Notes: a model not told the origin generated them from the sequence alone. Positions 12,001 to 26,592 are shown, counted from the stretch's first letter. The stretch is 64,000 nt of DNA from Archilochus colubris (GCA_023079485.1 CM041084.1:121818467-121882466); one strand, 5' to 3'. A program made the numbers and translations.

Positions 12001-15000
12001 AGGATTTGTTAATGCATGTGAGAATTGGAGCATGTGAAAAAAAATCGGACTCTAAAAGGCAGACATAATGTGAAACACTTTATTAAAAAAAAACAACAAA
12101 CACAAAACCCAAAACCCACTCAAAATAGACTAATGAATTTAAGTAACTATTTTTTTAAGGTCTCATGCAAGTCAAAGCATGATAAGAGATATGAATGGAG
12201 TATGCATGAATACAGAAGTTGTAGGATTTGAAAAAAACATAGCTTATCAAAATATGTTACAGCATGCCCTAAAAGCCTAAGGAAACTACAGATTTTTGTC
12301 AGTGTAGTAAGCCCATTTTATCATAATTTGTTTTTGTACAGTCTATTACAGTTTACAGTCAGTTCTTAGACAAATACCAAAACCTTCTCCAAGCAGAATC
12401 TTTGGAGTATGCTAAGTTATCTTGATTAGCTAGAGGCCTTGTTGAGCCCTTGTATTTGTTTGTTTGTTTTAGGGTTTTTTTGTTTCTTTGTTTTATGTTT
12501 AATTCTCTGCAGGGGGTTCAGGTTTTGATCTGTTGAATGGCAGCTATAATATGTGTAGTAAACAAGTGTATATTGCCAGTGTTATTCACTCTGAATAGCC
12601 ATGTGCAAAAACATCACTTCTTTCTTGTCCTTTCAGAGTGCAATTTTTATCTCTATACCTAATGTGGTACTTCAAGGGGCTAACTGGAGCAATGGCAATA
12701 TTCTCTTTAATTTTACAAAAGCAAACCCACTAATAAACGCTGAAAAACAGGTGTAAAGCCTTCACATCCCAACACATGCACAGAGCATCTCCAGAAAAAA
12801 TAGTGTGAATGGGTATTTACAAAAGATGAATATGATAGCCATACACTTAGTGGAACATGGATACTGTATAAGAAATTTAGGCATTTAACAATACTTCTTC
12901 ACTGCTACTTTAGTGTACATTATATGTTCAGGTAATAGTAGGCCTCTAATATAAAGAAAGCTAATAATGGGGAATGCTTTCATTAGCCCTAAAGGAAGGA
13001 GTTGAATGAAGATATTTTGCATGGTGTGATGCATTAGCTAGTTGTCACTCTAGAAGATGATACTTTTCAGTTGTACAGTTTGCACATTTATGCAATGGCT
13101 GACCAAAGAGCAAGAAGAAGCAGTTTAGTTATGCTCTTTTTCTCAGAGACTGGGGAAGTCTATTATTTATGTAATACCTGTCATCGTGGAAGACCTCAGA
13201 ACTCTTTACAGCACTTCTATTTTCATTGACAACGTTTGAAAGTCAGATATGAAAGCTGTTATTTAAACGTTGTTTTCCCACAGTTGGAGCTGATAAGACT
13301 GCAGATCAAGGAGATATTTATGCTAATCTCCAGAAAAAGATAGCAATGTCTGATAACTGCTGCATGCTAAACCATGCTAATTCCTTCCAAGGAAAATTCT
13401 CTTTCCTAACACTTTTGTGCCTCATAGAAGCAATCTTTAAAGCTATTCATCTGGTACACACCGCAGCTCTGCTTCTTAAGGAGTCTTTCTAGTGGGACCT
13501 CACTCTGCAAATAGTTTAAGTTCACTAGGTCCTGCAAGTCCACTCTTTTTGTTAGTACTGCTGATCTGGCTTCTGCTCTGTTCCCCTTCTAACCTTCTCG
13601 GTCTGGCTAAGACAAGTACTAGGTAATCCTTTTGCAAGTTTTAAAACTGCATTTTTTAAAATTTTTTTTCACTTAATTATATCATTAAGTAATTATTTTG
13701 GGTTTGAGTTTATAATTGGTCTCTCTTGGTAATGCGGTATTTTAAAATTGTGTGCTCTTAATTACTCTCTCATTTTTTAATAAATTTTTGGCTTATTTCA
13801 ACTTGTTCTTCCAAGCAAGTCCAAAACTTGGTCTGGGAATTGGGGTGGGTTAGGTACCATTTTCCAATTGGTAATTTGAATGTTGTTTAGCAAATAAATT
13901 CTCCTACTAGAAGCCCTTTAGTTCACCTGACTTTCTCTTGATGTGGTTACTGTTGAGGCAGGCCAGATTTTCAGATTTTAAACTAATTTGTTTGGCTTCT
14001 CTGTTCAAACTGATGAAAACAGTGGAAGCTTTCTACTCATCCTGTGATATCTATCTTTGAACTGATGTTCCTTTTGTGACATTTTTCTTGAACACTTACT
14101 TGATAATATCTGCTGTATGTTCTTTTGAATAGATTTCAACTTACCCCTCTTCCTGAAGTATTCCCATTCTGCTCAGAGAGCAATTCCAGTGAAGTGTTCT
14201 AATTTATCTCTATTATCTGACCACATTTGAAGACCTTGTCAAGGAAGGCAGATATAATTAAATCTAGAGTATCATGGCTTTCATAGTAACAGTTGTAGAG
14301 GTTTTCAATAGTTTTACTCTTCACATGTTTTACTCTTTACATGTGTTACTTTGTGTTAAGATGTGATGTGAAAATCCAAGAGAAGCCATAATTTAGCATC
14401 TCAGTTTTGTTGATTCTCCCAAACTAGGGCTGATTTCTAAAAGTAATTAACATTCTGATAACAATGGCTGAAATCCTAGATTCGTATTTTTACCAAGGAT
14501 TGTATTTCTTAAGATTCTTGTGTAAAGACATAGATGTGGACAGGTTGGACAGGATAACATAAAAAGGATTTAACTGTCACCAGAAGAATTAAAAGGGTGG
14601 ATCTGGTGAGGGTCTTTCTGGATAAACAAAATATAAGACTTTAGAGGCTTATTAGTATATGCATACTAATTTTGCTATGTCAGTTGTTTGTCCAGTGGCT
14701 GAGTTTTTCCTTCCTCCTTCACACAAAGTGCCTTTTCTGTGGAGCTAATGAATGTGAGACCAATATGAGGGAGGAAGTAGTTCCTTTTATAAAGATGATT
14801 AGTGGCAAAATTTGAGAAACCAAAGGTAAAGGTAGCTCTACTCTGAACTTTCCCTCTCCTTTTTCTTTTCTGCATGTGTATGTATTTGTGTCACAGTCAG
14901 GCACTTCTATCTTATCATTTGGGAATAAAGACTCCTTACAAACTAAGGAACAAAGGCATCTGTGTTAGGTTAGTATTTCATTTTTGTTTTGTTTTGTGTG

Positions 15001-18000
15001 TTTAGTGTGGGGTTGTTTTGGTTTTTTGTTTGGTTTTTGTGGGTTTTTTTGTCTCCTTTTTTGTTTTTTTCCCAGGTTTCTATTTTTCTCTCCAACTATC
15101 TAGCTCCTTTAAAGATAAAATCTCACACTTGGCTCAGAGGCTGTTTGTATTCCACCCAGCTGATGTATCACTAAATGAAAAAGTATTCAGTGAAGCATGA
15201 AAAGATTGAGTAGGACTAAATAAAAAACCATAAGGGTTTATTCCATGCAGGAGCAGCCTTTGAAAGCTAAAAGCAAGCTAAAGAAAGAGGCATTAATTGT
15301 GTGAAGTTAACATGGAAAATGGGAATCAGAAGAGAAGATTCTTCAAATCCTTTTAGCTACTGAAAGCATTGAAATGGAGGTCTTCAGTTTACAAGTGATC
15401 AAGTGTAAAGAGAGACAGAAAAGCAGTCTGTAAGGGATAAAGAAAAATTATTGAAGTGACTGTTATGTACCTCCCCATAATCAGCTGTCTTGAAAAAGAT
15501 CTCTCCTGCCCTTGAGCATGGTTTTAGATACATTTGACCAGAACTGTTGGTTATTTAAGGTGGCATGGGTGACATCTGAGAGGGAGACATAGATGAAGTA
15601 GGTATCCATGTGTTTCTATAAATAGAGGATTGCATGCAAGGCCTTGCTGAATGCTGACTTGTCTGTTAGCTGAAAGGATGAACTATTCAGAAGTTTAACT
15701 CAAGAACTCTGCCTTCAAGTTTTTATTATTCAAAACCTAACCAAAGCAGAACGTAGTTCATTTTCTCTTTATGTTTCTCCTTCCCTGTTTGCTGACTATT
15801 CTGAGAGCTTCACACAGAACTTAAGGGAAGCACATTCTGGCTTTGACAGTCATTTGCTTGGTTTCACCTGAGAAAATTGTACACAACTGTGTGTGACAGT
15901 AACCAGTTATTCCTGAAAGTTCCTTTGTTTTCCTCTGAAAATCCTGTTGTCTGTGATCACAAGAAGAATAAACCAACACTGTAATAAGCTCTAAAATGCC
16001 AAGCTGAGTGCCTCACCATCTGCATCATCCACTGCACACCTACTTGGACTGTACATGTCCTTTCCATGGAAACTGGAATGGTGATGCAGAGAATGGGAAT
16101 GCCTAGGTCTCATTCTTGCATTTAATCATGACAAGTCTGCAAAATACTCATGAAACATGCGACTTTAATGTAAGTGGGATCTCTTTTTTGGTCTCAGTGA
16201 CTGGCATGTTTTGCTGCTTTTTCTACAGGCAAGATTTTTTTTAGCGTTTCATCTCATCTCAAACTGACTGAGCAATGCTCCATCCTTTCTGTTTGCTGGA
16301 CCAGCTCCAGCAGGCTCTATCAGACAGTATGGCTTAGCCCTAGCATTCTGATGAGAATACCTGTTTGGCAAGTAATTGCTATTTCCACAATTGCTTGGAA
16401 AAGGATGTGCTCGATGCTTCCTCATCTATCTGAAGCAGAAGGCAAGGGACATACATTTACATGTGAGGTTTGTCTCAAGATGAAAGTGTTCTGACAGGTG
16501 CTTTGAGGGAGCTAAAATGGCTTAGCTTCAAATAGCCCTTTTCAGAAGGAGAGCAGTTTACAAACTTGTAATTTGTAGTCTTCATTATTTTGAAGTAACT
16601 TTTTGACAAGATACTTCATGTACTAAGTAAAAAAATTGACTCCTTCCTCAAGCTTCTTGGGAGAGGACACAGACAAGTATTTTATCTCCAAGGGAGACTT
16701 TTCTGCAAGGCTTTGAAGCCCACTTATTTCTGTGGAACTTCAGAAAGAAATCCAACAGTGCCACCAAAATTTAAATTACTCTATTCACTATTTTTTCTTC
16801 CATGCTCCTGTACTCTTCTTGAATATTTTAGAATAGCAAGGAAATCACAGGAGTCAAAAGGAAGTTAGTCTAATCTTTCCCATCAAAAAAGGATAAACAT
16901 AATGACATAGTTACCAGGGTCTATTGATCTAATAAGAATACAAGGTAAAATAGTAGAAAAAGCAATATACTTTTCACTTACAGTTTTCAAGGGCAGATTT
17001 ATAATTAATGAAATTCACTGATGGTTAATGAAAAAAAAAACTTATTAAAGATATGCTGACATGCTGGCTTTATTTATTTTGGAGGTTAGAAGTTTAGCTA
17101 AAGGAAATAGGCTTAATGGTGTATTTTACTCTGTGAAGACTGAAGTTAATGCTGTTTCATGTCTGCAAACTCAAATACCTCTTGTTTGTTACCTGCCAGG
17201 TTTCCTAATTAGTTCTAGATGCCAGGCAAGGTGGTGCTGGATAATTACAACAGAACATATGACATATTAAGTTCATAACTATGTCTGACCCACTGGAACC
17301 TTATTGTACTTGTCATATGGGTGTGATGAATGTCTTCCCAACAAGTTCATGGTTGATCAGTACTGGCCCAGACTGTAAGCATCTGCTTCTGTGTTCACTT
17401 GAAAAGATTTCTAAAAGATGGAGCAGTTACAAGAGTCTTACATGTTCAGAAATATCAACCAGTATCTATTGGATGACAGCTATCTAGGAGTTGACAAGTA
17501 TCTGGTTTTCCCTTTTTGTCTGTTTCCTTTGCTGTTTCTGCAATGGCTAGCAACATTCGTGGGTGTTCCCTTGCATTTCTCTCCTCTTTGACCTCTCTCA
17601 ACACTGCAAGAGGGAAGCAAGGGAAACAAAAGCAAGAGGGAAGTTTTTCCTACATTAGAAACAGAAATCAGAAGGATTCAGAATATGTGATTATCTGGAG
17701 AGATACATGATTTCATACAGCTTCTAAATTTTACTAGTGATACTTGGTTTCCTATTGATAACTTACCTTGACACATAATCATTCACACTTTCTCTTAACT
17801 TAATTTGCATTTCTTTGGTTTTAAAGTTTTACTTGTTCAAGTGTTGGTAGTCAGGATGTTGTTTAAATGTAGCAAATGCCTCGTCATAAGGCCCTTTAAG
17901 CTTGTTTGTTCGATGAACTCAGACATCACCGAGAGGATTAGGTGTTCTTCCAGACGATCTTAAAAACCTGTACAGCTTGTGCTTTTTTGGCTGTTTATGT

Positions 18001-20831
18001 GTAATGTATCTGTTTTCATGCTTATTGCAAATTTATGTATTAAATCCACCATAATCATCTCTTTCTTGCTTTAAAAGTATGAAACTGTTGAAACACTGAA
18101 ACTGATAATTTTTGTTTCTTTCCATATGACTCATTGCTTTACCTCTTTTTAAATGTTTTATGCCTCATTAATTCCTTAGGATTACATCGTGTGTCTTGGT
18201 TCTCTTTATTCTGTACTGGGCAACATGAAGTTTATTTGTCTTCTTGCATTCTGAACTTTTGTACAGGCTGTTCTCTATTACAGCTCCTTGTTCCATCTAC
18301 AACAGGGGAAAATGCTTCCAGACATCAGCATGTCTAAAATCAAGAGGGAGGAGTAACATCCCATTATTTTCACAGCTTCTCTTGTAGTAGATGTAATGAA
18401 GTCTTGACTGCTGTGAAAATGGGATTGCCAGCTGTGCCATATACATGCTACCTAGTAGTATGAAGATAACCTTTTGTGTAAGTTGCAGTCATAGAATGCT
18501 GACTGAATCTTTCAAATTAATTATTAAAATGCTGTGAAAACCACCAAATTAAGAAAAAAAAGGTCACCAGTTATAATAAGTAAGATCTTTTGAGGAGTCC
18601 TTGAGAAGCTTTTAAAAATACAAAACAACAAAAAAGCCCCTAATTTATAAAATACTTGTTCTTCAGTTGTGTGGCCAGAATTCCATATGAGAGTTGCCTT
18701 TGCAGAATCCTTTGTCTTCAGTCTTAGCAGTTCCAGCTGACTGTTCTTTTAGCTCTCCCTTTTCTTCTTGTTTTGTCTCAAAGGACAGATGTGAAGGTCA
18801 GCTCTGTGCTCTGGATCACATATCTGAGTGATTGATTCATACTGTATATCTACTGCTTTTTTTACCCTAGCTTCTCTTACAAATTAATTGTATAAAACAG
18901 ACTAACCCAAAGGCTTTTAAAGTTCATAATTACAATATACTAATGAGGAAACCTCACTGTAGAAATGCATTATGATTTTGTGTTTTCCAGATGCTGCTAA
19001 CAGATGGACTTTCTTACTGCTTTTCTATTTTGCTACTTCAATAATTGATTTTAAAATAATATCCTATTTCAATGCCTTCTTGCCCTGCATATTCCTAAGG
19101 ATTTCTCTTTTGTGACAGTTTATGATGGAGATCATTGTTTTGCCTCCTGCAGTATGCTATCCAGCTTGTAGATAAGATGTTCATGTAAGACTTGATTAGA
19201 TAGAATATTTATATATGCTAGTAGTGAAAAACATATCAGTATTTCTCTTTCAGCTATTGGCAAGCTCAAGGCCAAAGAATGTATTCTTGCAAATTTAGGA
19301 GTTAAATATGCAAATCTTCATCTTCTCTTGAGAAATTAAATATTTTTGACTGCATGGGTAGAATTTGATGAGTATTCAACCAGTGAAGTTAATTAAAGCT
19401 GGTGTCCTGAGAACACTTTGCATTAATTTTGTATCAGATTATACTTCTACTTTCTGCAACCTTAATTAATCAAATCTTAATGGTTACTCCATCTGTAGCA
19501 CTGTTTTGGGCTGAAAAAATATCAAGGGGCATGTTCCTAATTGAATATTTGGATCTGGGGAGGGTACAGTAGATATTATCCTTTTTTCCAAAAGGGAAAG
19601 GGAATCTCCATACAGAGCAGGGGGAAGAGAAGAAGGTAAAGGGCAGCTTGTCCTCTAGGACAAGAAATGGCAGCAGAAGGCAGAGCAAAGTAATTAAGAG
19701 GTCTTTCTCCTGGAGAAAAGGTGGCTTTTATTGTGCCTAATTACACAATCTGTAATTTAAAACCTGCTATCTTGATCTCACACTTGGATTATTCAGTGCC
19801 TGGATCATCCAGGCAGTCTGCTTGCATTTTAGGCCTCTGAGCAGATATTTAGGTAGTCTTTGCTGAGATCAAAAGCTGAGAGGACAAGTTGCTCTCTTAG
19901 GAGCTGGCACTCTCATCCTTTGCAGGTTAATGTCTTTGGCTTGTTACATTAATGTATTGAATTGTACCAGGATACAAAGAGTGTCAACTTTAGTCTAAAC
20001 ATGGACTTCTATCCTCCAGCAAGTAGAGCTAAAATCTGATTTTATCAACTTGTCCAGATGTGCAATTAAAAGGAAAATATCCTGTTACTTGTATTATAAA
20101 TGAGGAACAAGCAAATCTATAGTAGCCAAACTAATTTTAGTGAATCATCTTGCCAAGACTCAATTGTGTGCATAAGTTGAAGACTGCATTTAATCCAAAA
20201 TATGATGATAGTGACAACTATCACTAATTATGAATTAAACAATGTTTCTGTCAACAAGACAGTGCTTTTTAATGAGACTGGGCTATTGAGCCAAGAAAAA
20301 ATCTCAACTATATGTACCTTTTAGGAGACTGAATCCAAGACTGTAATCTTTCTTATCTTACTGGAAAACTATAAGCATCTTGAACAGCTGGCCAGACTCT
20401 TTCTGTGTGCATGCCATCTGTAACTCACATAAGACTGCTTATGATCTCATAACTAGGACTCTCTGGTCCTAAACTCACTAAGAATGAGGTAGTAGCATGT
20501 CATTGCAGTCATTTGGACCACTGAGTACAAAGGAGATTTTTACACACCCAAGTCAAGTTTGGTGGAGGCTACCAAAACTGTTATGAAGCTGAGGAACATG
20601 TATAAGCAGAAGCTGAGGGAACTGTGTGTGTTCAGTAAGGGTAAGATAATACAAGGAAATGTAACTGTACTACCCAAGAAGGTGTTATGGAGACAACATG
20701 GAATTCTGTGGGAGGTGTACAACAAAGAGGTAGGTGGCAGGTGTCCCAAGTTGCAATGAGAGAAATTCCAGCTATGTGAAAGGGGAATATTTCACTGCAA
20801 GAATGGTTTGAATTAGTACAGGTTGTCCAAA
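5584..20831. other. PKIA: PKIA intron 1, first part
   Basis: About 15 kb of AT-rich intron with no recognisable exon or well-preserved transposon. The first 500 bases are the downstream shoulder of the CpG island. Low-complexity tracts include C/A-rich runs near 7258-7300, 12087-12125 and 18617-18640, and G/T-rich runs near 10821-10884, 12451-12495 and 14981-15070. An AT-rich segment of alternating TATA words lies at about 9779-9825. Open frames here are 60-75 codons and look like chance. Confidence 0.6.
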
Positions 20832-20976
20832 GTGACTGAGGAACCTACATCCTTTGGAGATATTTAAAATTTGTCTGTAGCCCCTGAACAACCAGGCTGG
20901 AATTTGAAATGAGCCCTGTTTTGTAGGACTTGATGGCCTCTATATGTCCCTTCTAGCCAACCTTTTTCTGTGACTT
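20832..20976 (+). mobile_element. CR1 LINE 3'-end fragment, old
   Basis: The text contains a decayed CR1 3' signature: a 'gagatatttaaaatttgtct' stretch, then 'gacttgatggcctctatatg', 'tcccttctagccaacc' and a terminal 'ttctgtgact'. Orientation is plus. It is heavily diverged and 5'-truncated to about 145 bp. Confidence 0.7.
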
Positions 20977-23900
20977 GGAGATCTGTTCATTTATTAGGTG
21001 TCCCTATACAGACCTGTAAATCCTGACTCAGGGTCAGGAGTTAATTTATTATACCATCTGTGTGGAGATAGGGAAGAATCTCATTGTGCATCTTCCATAT
21101 AGTACCATAATGTCAAGACTTCAACTTCAGACTGTCATCAACCTAGGTAACCTGAACTTATGTCCAAGCAGAGGACAGAGCCACCTGTATAAAAGGTATG
21201 TTGAAGCTGGTTTGTTGTCTACAAGCAATTGCTTTCCTCATGGTCCTGTGCCTTTTTGCAGACAAGAGGATGCCTGACTCTGTATTCTTACAGTTTGTAT
21301 GCTGAAAAACATGAAGTCTCCATTTCTGGGTCACACTCCCTAGGTCATTTTTGTTGTTTTTAACAAACAAAATATATCAGTAAATACATTTTTGGAGTAA
21401 AATATATCAGCAATTCTAGCAGTCCTCTAGGTGTTATACACAAGACAAACTTTTCTGTCACTCAATGCTTATTTCATAGGAATAAGCTGATTCAAGATCA
21501 TGCAACAGACAGAGCTTCAGTTAGACCTGGACCACAGAAAGTGTCCAAATGCAGCAGAACAATACTTAACCAAGCCAAGGTAATATGGCTCTCAAATTCC
21601 ATGAGGAACAGAACTATGGCAAGGTGATATTCTCCTGAACCTGTAGGACATGACCACAGAGTTCTTTGTGAAGAAATTTCTTCTGTTTTTCTGATGATGC
21701 CACATGAAGTGAAATTCTCACTAACACAAACTAAATAAGCAATTCCATATTACGATATTAAGGACTTTGTCATTGTTTAATGTACCTTACTCTGGTGCAG
21801 AAAAACACAGATACGTGACAACAGGCATTGCAAACTAAACTTACCCTTCTATCAAATCCACCCACATGGAAGATGCTCAAAAAAAGCTCCCTCACATGCT
21901 AGAATCTGTGAAATCAAGAGCAATCACTGTAAGTAAATTAGTTTAAATAATTGTATGTCACTCAAACTGTACTGGTGTGGAACAGGAAACATAAGAAATC
22001 AAGCAAAAGGTGTAAAAGTTTCTGGCTTTTGTGGGGTTTTTGGGGGTTTTTTTGGTTGTTGATTTTTTTGAATGCTGCCAACACTGTTCTAGGAGACCTT
22101 GTAGCTTCCTCTCTGAAATGTATTCACTTCCAATAACTGCCAAAGTCTTCTGCATAGGCTTATTAAGGACAACTAATGAAAAATACCTGGTCTGAATAGA
22201 GAAAACATCTGTTTTTTCTTTTTCTTTTCCTTTTTTTTTTTTTTCTTAGAATCAGAAAGGAGGTGTATTTGCCAGCATTGGTCCTAGTGTCATAACATGA
22301 AGTAATCACTTTATATGGAACACAGGTTTCATCCTGCACAATTACAGTTCATGATTTACTTATTTATAATTCATGTTTTCTTATAACAAAACTAGCATAG
22401 GATTATAGTTACTTAACTCTGTTTATCTGTCTGGTATTAGCCATGACCAACACCTTGTTGAGACTTCTTCACAGCAAATAGAAATAGTCTTCCAACTCAG
22501 TATGGCTCTGACTCTGTTTTAGAGAAAGAGTATTCAGCTTTATAGCTCTATACTGAGATTAATTCTTTTTAATGAAGTACGTGATCTGACATAAAGCCAG
22601 ATGTACCTAATCAGCCTTCTTTTTCTAAGAAAGAACATTCTCTTTGCTTAACATCCAGGCATGATTCTATCTCTGGAGCTCCTCTGCTCTTCACTGCTTG
22701 TCCACAATTGACAAGAATTGGAAAAATGCAGAGGAGTGAGCATATTACGGAGCTGCAGCTGAACAGAGCAAAAATTGTCTGAATCATAAGGCTTAGCTTT
22801 GAAATACCTGACTGCTGCTGTTGTAGCATCTGAAAGAGATAATGCTATGCAGCTTCATAAAAGCTTTATGCTGTAACATTAGACCTAGCTAGAGTATTTG
22901 ATTACATGCTCAGTAATCAGACTAAGACAGTTTGTCTTTATTGGCAACCTAATAGCCACATGTATTTAATCAAGTTAGAGGTAGTGGTTTGTTTCAGGTA
23001 GCTTATCTGGTTTGTTTGGGTTTTTTTGTTACTGAGTGGTGGTCTTTTTATTTCTCTCTTCAAGTTGATATTTAACTGGGAAGTTGACTGAACATGTTTC
23101 AAATAAGCTACATTGGGTAAGAAGCATTTATTTGGGGTTGTGTATGATGAGTGGGAGATGCTTACTTTGTGGGAGTACGGTTACTTTTCTCCTGGGAGTG
23201 TGGGGATTTGGTTTTTCTTTTTTATAAAAAAAGAAAAAAACCAAACTCCTCTCTTTCTGCTTCAGTTCCTAAAGGTGAATGTGCTCTCTGTGCTACTGTT
23301 TTTGTCCCAAGGATAGAATAGCTTTTTACTTTAATCCTGTCTTCAAATAATAATCTCCTTCAGTTGTCAGACTCTAAGTCTACACACCTTTACACACATT
23401 CTGTAGTCCAGTTTTTAAGAAAAGAAAAAGAAATGGCTCTGCATTTTTTTTTTGTGGTGAAAATATGATTCTTTGGTTTTACTTTCTGTTGAACACATTG
23501 GCTTTGGTAGTTTCTTAAAAGATACACTTAGGTACTCCAAACAGGAGAATAATTTACTTTAAAATAGCTTTAATGGACATAAGATTCATCACATTATGTA
23601 ACATGATGTATATGGAGCTCAAGGCAAATAGCCAATTTTCCTTTAACCTTACAGATAAATTTGCCTCGTTTGGTGTATAAGTCAAATGGCTAAAAGATTT
23701 GTAGTGATTCCCAAATAACATCTTGACATGTAGATCATTGTTGTCTGCATCCAAATGCCTTATTCCAGTAATGAGATAGTACAAAATATCTCCATGGAAA
23801 GGAGAGAACACAGGTCAAGACACGTGGATTCAGCAGTGCTTCACACAGAAGTGGAGTGCCCAGAGTGTGTAAGTCCTTATCCAAAGGTCATCTCTGGAGA

Positions 23901-25734
23901 AATAGTTTTCTCTTTTAATTAGCCTTTCAGATTCTCGTCTATTTTATCTTTTTCCTTTCAGCATTTTGCATTTTTAAACTCCTTTAAACATTTAAGTTTA
24001 ATAATTAATAATATAATTAGGTATTTAAAAATTTCATTGATTTTAACATTTGTATATTAATATTTGAATAATCCCTGTAGGGAATTGAGCAAAAAGAGTG
24101 GCAATATGTGAAAGAGGGAAAACTGTGCTTGATCCTGAAAGTTGTACTTAAAGATATTCCTGGAAAAGTATTACCAAGCAAACTGCTTAGGAAGGAGGAG
24201 CCTTCTGAAAAGTAAGATTTAAAAGAGGAACTGTGTATATTTAACATCTCTCTTGTCTGGATGTCATTTCACTCAGACTTTGCTGAAAAGCTTTTCTGAA
24301 GTAAAGATAAATCTTGTCTTTCCATTTTTAGTTCAGCTCCGATTTCACTGGAGTCTATGATAAAAATAAATATGCAATATTATCTGTTATGCAAACATCA
24401 GTATTATTTGTTTGAAAATAATAGTGCTGTTTCTATTGGATCATGAGGAGGCTACAGGCATAAGGGATGTAGTAGCAATGGAAAATTTTGTTCAAGGGAA
24501 GGGTAGAACATTTTTTTGTGTTTTGGGTAGTAAATTTCAAAGATACTGCAATAGAAGTTAAAATTTACTTACCAAAAGGTTGGCTATGAAGCACATGTTC
24601 AGTGAAGCTTCTAATCCAGTGTAAATAGTCATGTTATAAATGTGGGCACCAAATATTTAGTAGTAGAAAGAAAAATATCTTTGTCTTCTGCCCTCCACCT
24701 CTTTCTTCTCATAATGTTTTTTACAGTAGGTGAATTTCTAACCTTAATAAAATCAAAGTAGTTTTTTCATCAACTTCAGGTGCTGAAGTTTGCACTACAT
24801 CTTCAGCTTTCATGGCTGTGTCCAACATTTCAACATCACATTAAGTCGGATTTTCAGAAGTGATAAGAGGCTTGGGTTTCTTAGTTTATTTCACTACTTA
24901 TATCAAGATACTTTTGAAAAATGTTGGTTCTTGCTAATCTCTGAAACATGAGGTCCTTCACAGTATCTCATGTCACCTGAAACAGAAAATGAGAACAGAA
25001 CACATAATGTGTTCATTCACCTAAACTTGGCATGTTACTCACATATAGGCAAGCCCTGACTTTTTAGACGTTGTTCTTTTGCAGTATTAGCTTTTTAAAC
25101 AAATTAATCAATGCTTAGAGTTAACCCACAAGCAAACATGTTACCTCTTGCAACATCCTACAAGCATCCTTGACACTTTTGGTCTTCTGAGAGACATAAA
25201 TTCAACTCGGTTATGTAGTGTGATCTTGAAAAATCTTGTGATTTTGTTTCTATAGCGAATGCTTTCTTGGTACAGAAACCCAAAAATGTCAGAGCTAATC
25301 TCATGTTTAAGTTATTTTAAACAACAGAGAAAAGATTCCACATCTGCTTTCATGTAAAACAAGGGCTACAGTCTTGAGGAAAAACACGTAGCTTCTGGTT
25401 ATCATTGTAGCTGATCTTGGAGAGCATTGAGCATTTCTTGGTCTTTCAAGGTAAAGACTGGCAAGTAGAGAATAGTGCCTCACTATCTAACTCTTAAGGT
25501 ATTAACATACTTGCCACATAGCCTTTGCTTTAAAGAAACCGCCTCATATCAGCTGTTCAGTATCAAGGACATAAAAGGAATGAGATCATTAAGTGCCATT
25601 AAGTGATTTCCTAGTCTGAAGTGAAAGCAAGTGACAGACAGCAATCAGGGAAGTTTAAGAAGGGCACAAGAAAGCACAGCAAGTGCTTCTTATGGCAACT
25701 TTTATGTACTTAGTATCTTGTGATGAATAGAAAT
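20977..25734. other. PKIA: PKIA intron 1, second part
   Basis: AT-rich intron sequence without recognisable genes. It contains a T/C-rich tract (22210-22247), G/T-rich tracts (22026-22070 and 23009-23030), a 10-bp direct repeat AATATATCAG spaced 30 bp (21371 and 21401), and a strong A/T hairpin at 23207-23245. Confidence 0.55.
23207..23245. repeat. Imperfect 39-bp inverted repeat (A/T stem with GG:CC ends)
   Basis: The left arm is TTTGG then T5-C-T6; the right arm is A7-G-A7 then CCAAA, around a central AT. The internal C and G sit opposite each other and the TTTGG/CCAAA ends match exactly. Only the lengths of the A/T runs differ between arms. That layout is more than a simple poly(A) tract. 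Confidence 0.75.
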
Positions 25735-26592
25735 TGTAGTGGTTGTTGTGGGTGTCACTGCCCAGGTGTTGGCAGTGGGGTGGCTGCATGGTGGCCTCTG
25801 AGGAGAGGCCAGGGCTGCCCTGTGACTGACACAGGTTGTTTCAGTCAGCTCCACAACATCCACTGCAGGGCACAGCTGAGTGCAGAAGTCAGGATGGTTT
25901 TCTCACCTCTGGGAAAATGTATTTAAGAAGAGGCAATAAAATACCCTAAACAAAACATACAGGTAGCAGAGCAGGAGACAAAAAGAGTGAGAAACAGCAG
26001 TGTACACAAAGGTTGAAGGATGAGGAGGTGATGCTCCAGACATCAGAGCAGAGACTCCCCTGCAGCCTGTGGGGGTGACCACAGTGGAACAAGTATTTGT
26101 CTGCCAGTATGTCCCACAGCAGAGCTGCCTGATATTTCCTGAAAGGGCTGTAGCATGGAGAAGGACCCATGCTGGAGCCTGTAGGAAAGATCCATGCTGG
26201 ACTAGGGAAAGAGTGTGAGGAGAAAAAGTAGCAGAGAGGAACTGTTACAGCCTGACCTGACTGTACCCTCCCATTCTCCATCCCCCTGGGCTGCTGTGGA
26301 GGTGGAGAGGAGATAGAGCAGTCAGAAACTGAAGGAGTGAAGCTGAGCCTGGGAAAAAGTGGGAGGTGGAGGTAAGGTGTTGTTTGAACTTGTCTTTGTT
26401 TCTCACTATCAAATCTTTTATAATTGGCAGTAAATTAATTTTCCCTAAATCTTTTGCCAGTGCTGGTAACTGCTAAGGGTATTTATCTTGACCCACTGAC
26501 TCTTTCATCTTATTTTCTGCTCTTGCTGAGGATGGGGAGTGAGAGCAGCTGAGTGGGCATCTGGCAGCCAGCCAAGGTCAAGCCACCACACA
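25735..26592 (-). mobile_element. Solo ERVL-like LTR, minus orientation
   Basis: Read on the minus strand, an approximately 857-bp block begins TGTGGTGGCTTGACCTTGGC and ends ...CAACAACCACTACA. The ends are near-inverted (TGTRGTGG/CCACYACA), and the block is GC-richer than the surrounding intron. The opening words (TTGACCTTGGCTGGCTGCCA, then CACTCAGCTGCTCTCACTCC) match the start of a widespread avian LTR type as I remember it. No protein-coding retroviral interior is adjacent, so it is solo. I see no matching target duplication outside the ends. It lies antisense within PKIA intron 1 and is unrelated in sequence to the LTRs at 408 and 57695. A 111-codon minus-strand open frame inside it is not a gene. 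Confidence 0.75.

Noticed and set aside
25946..26281. A 111-codon minus-strand frame
   Set aside because: Lies inside the solo LTR at 25735-26592 and has no retroviral or host domain.
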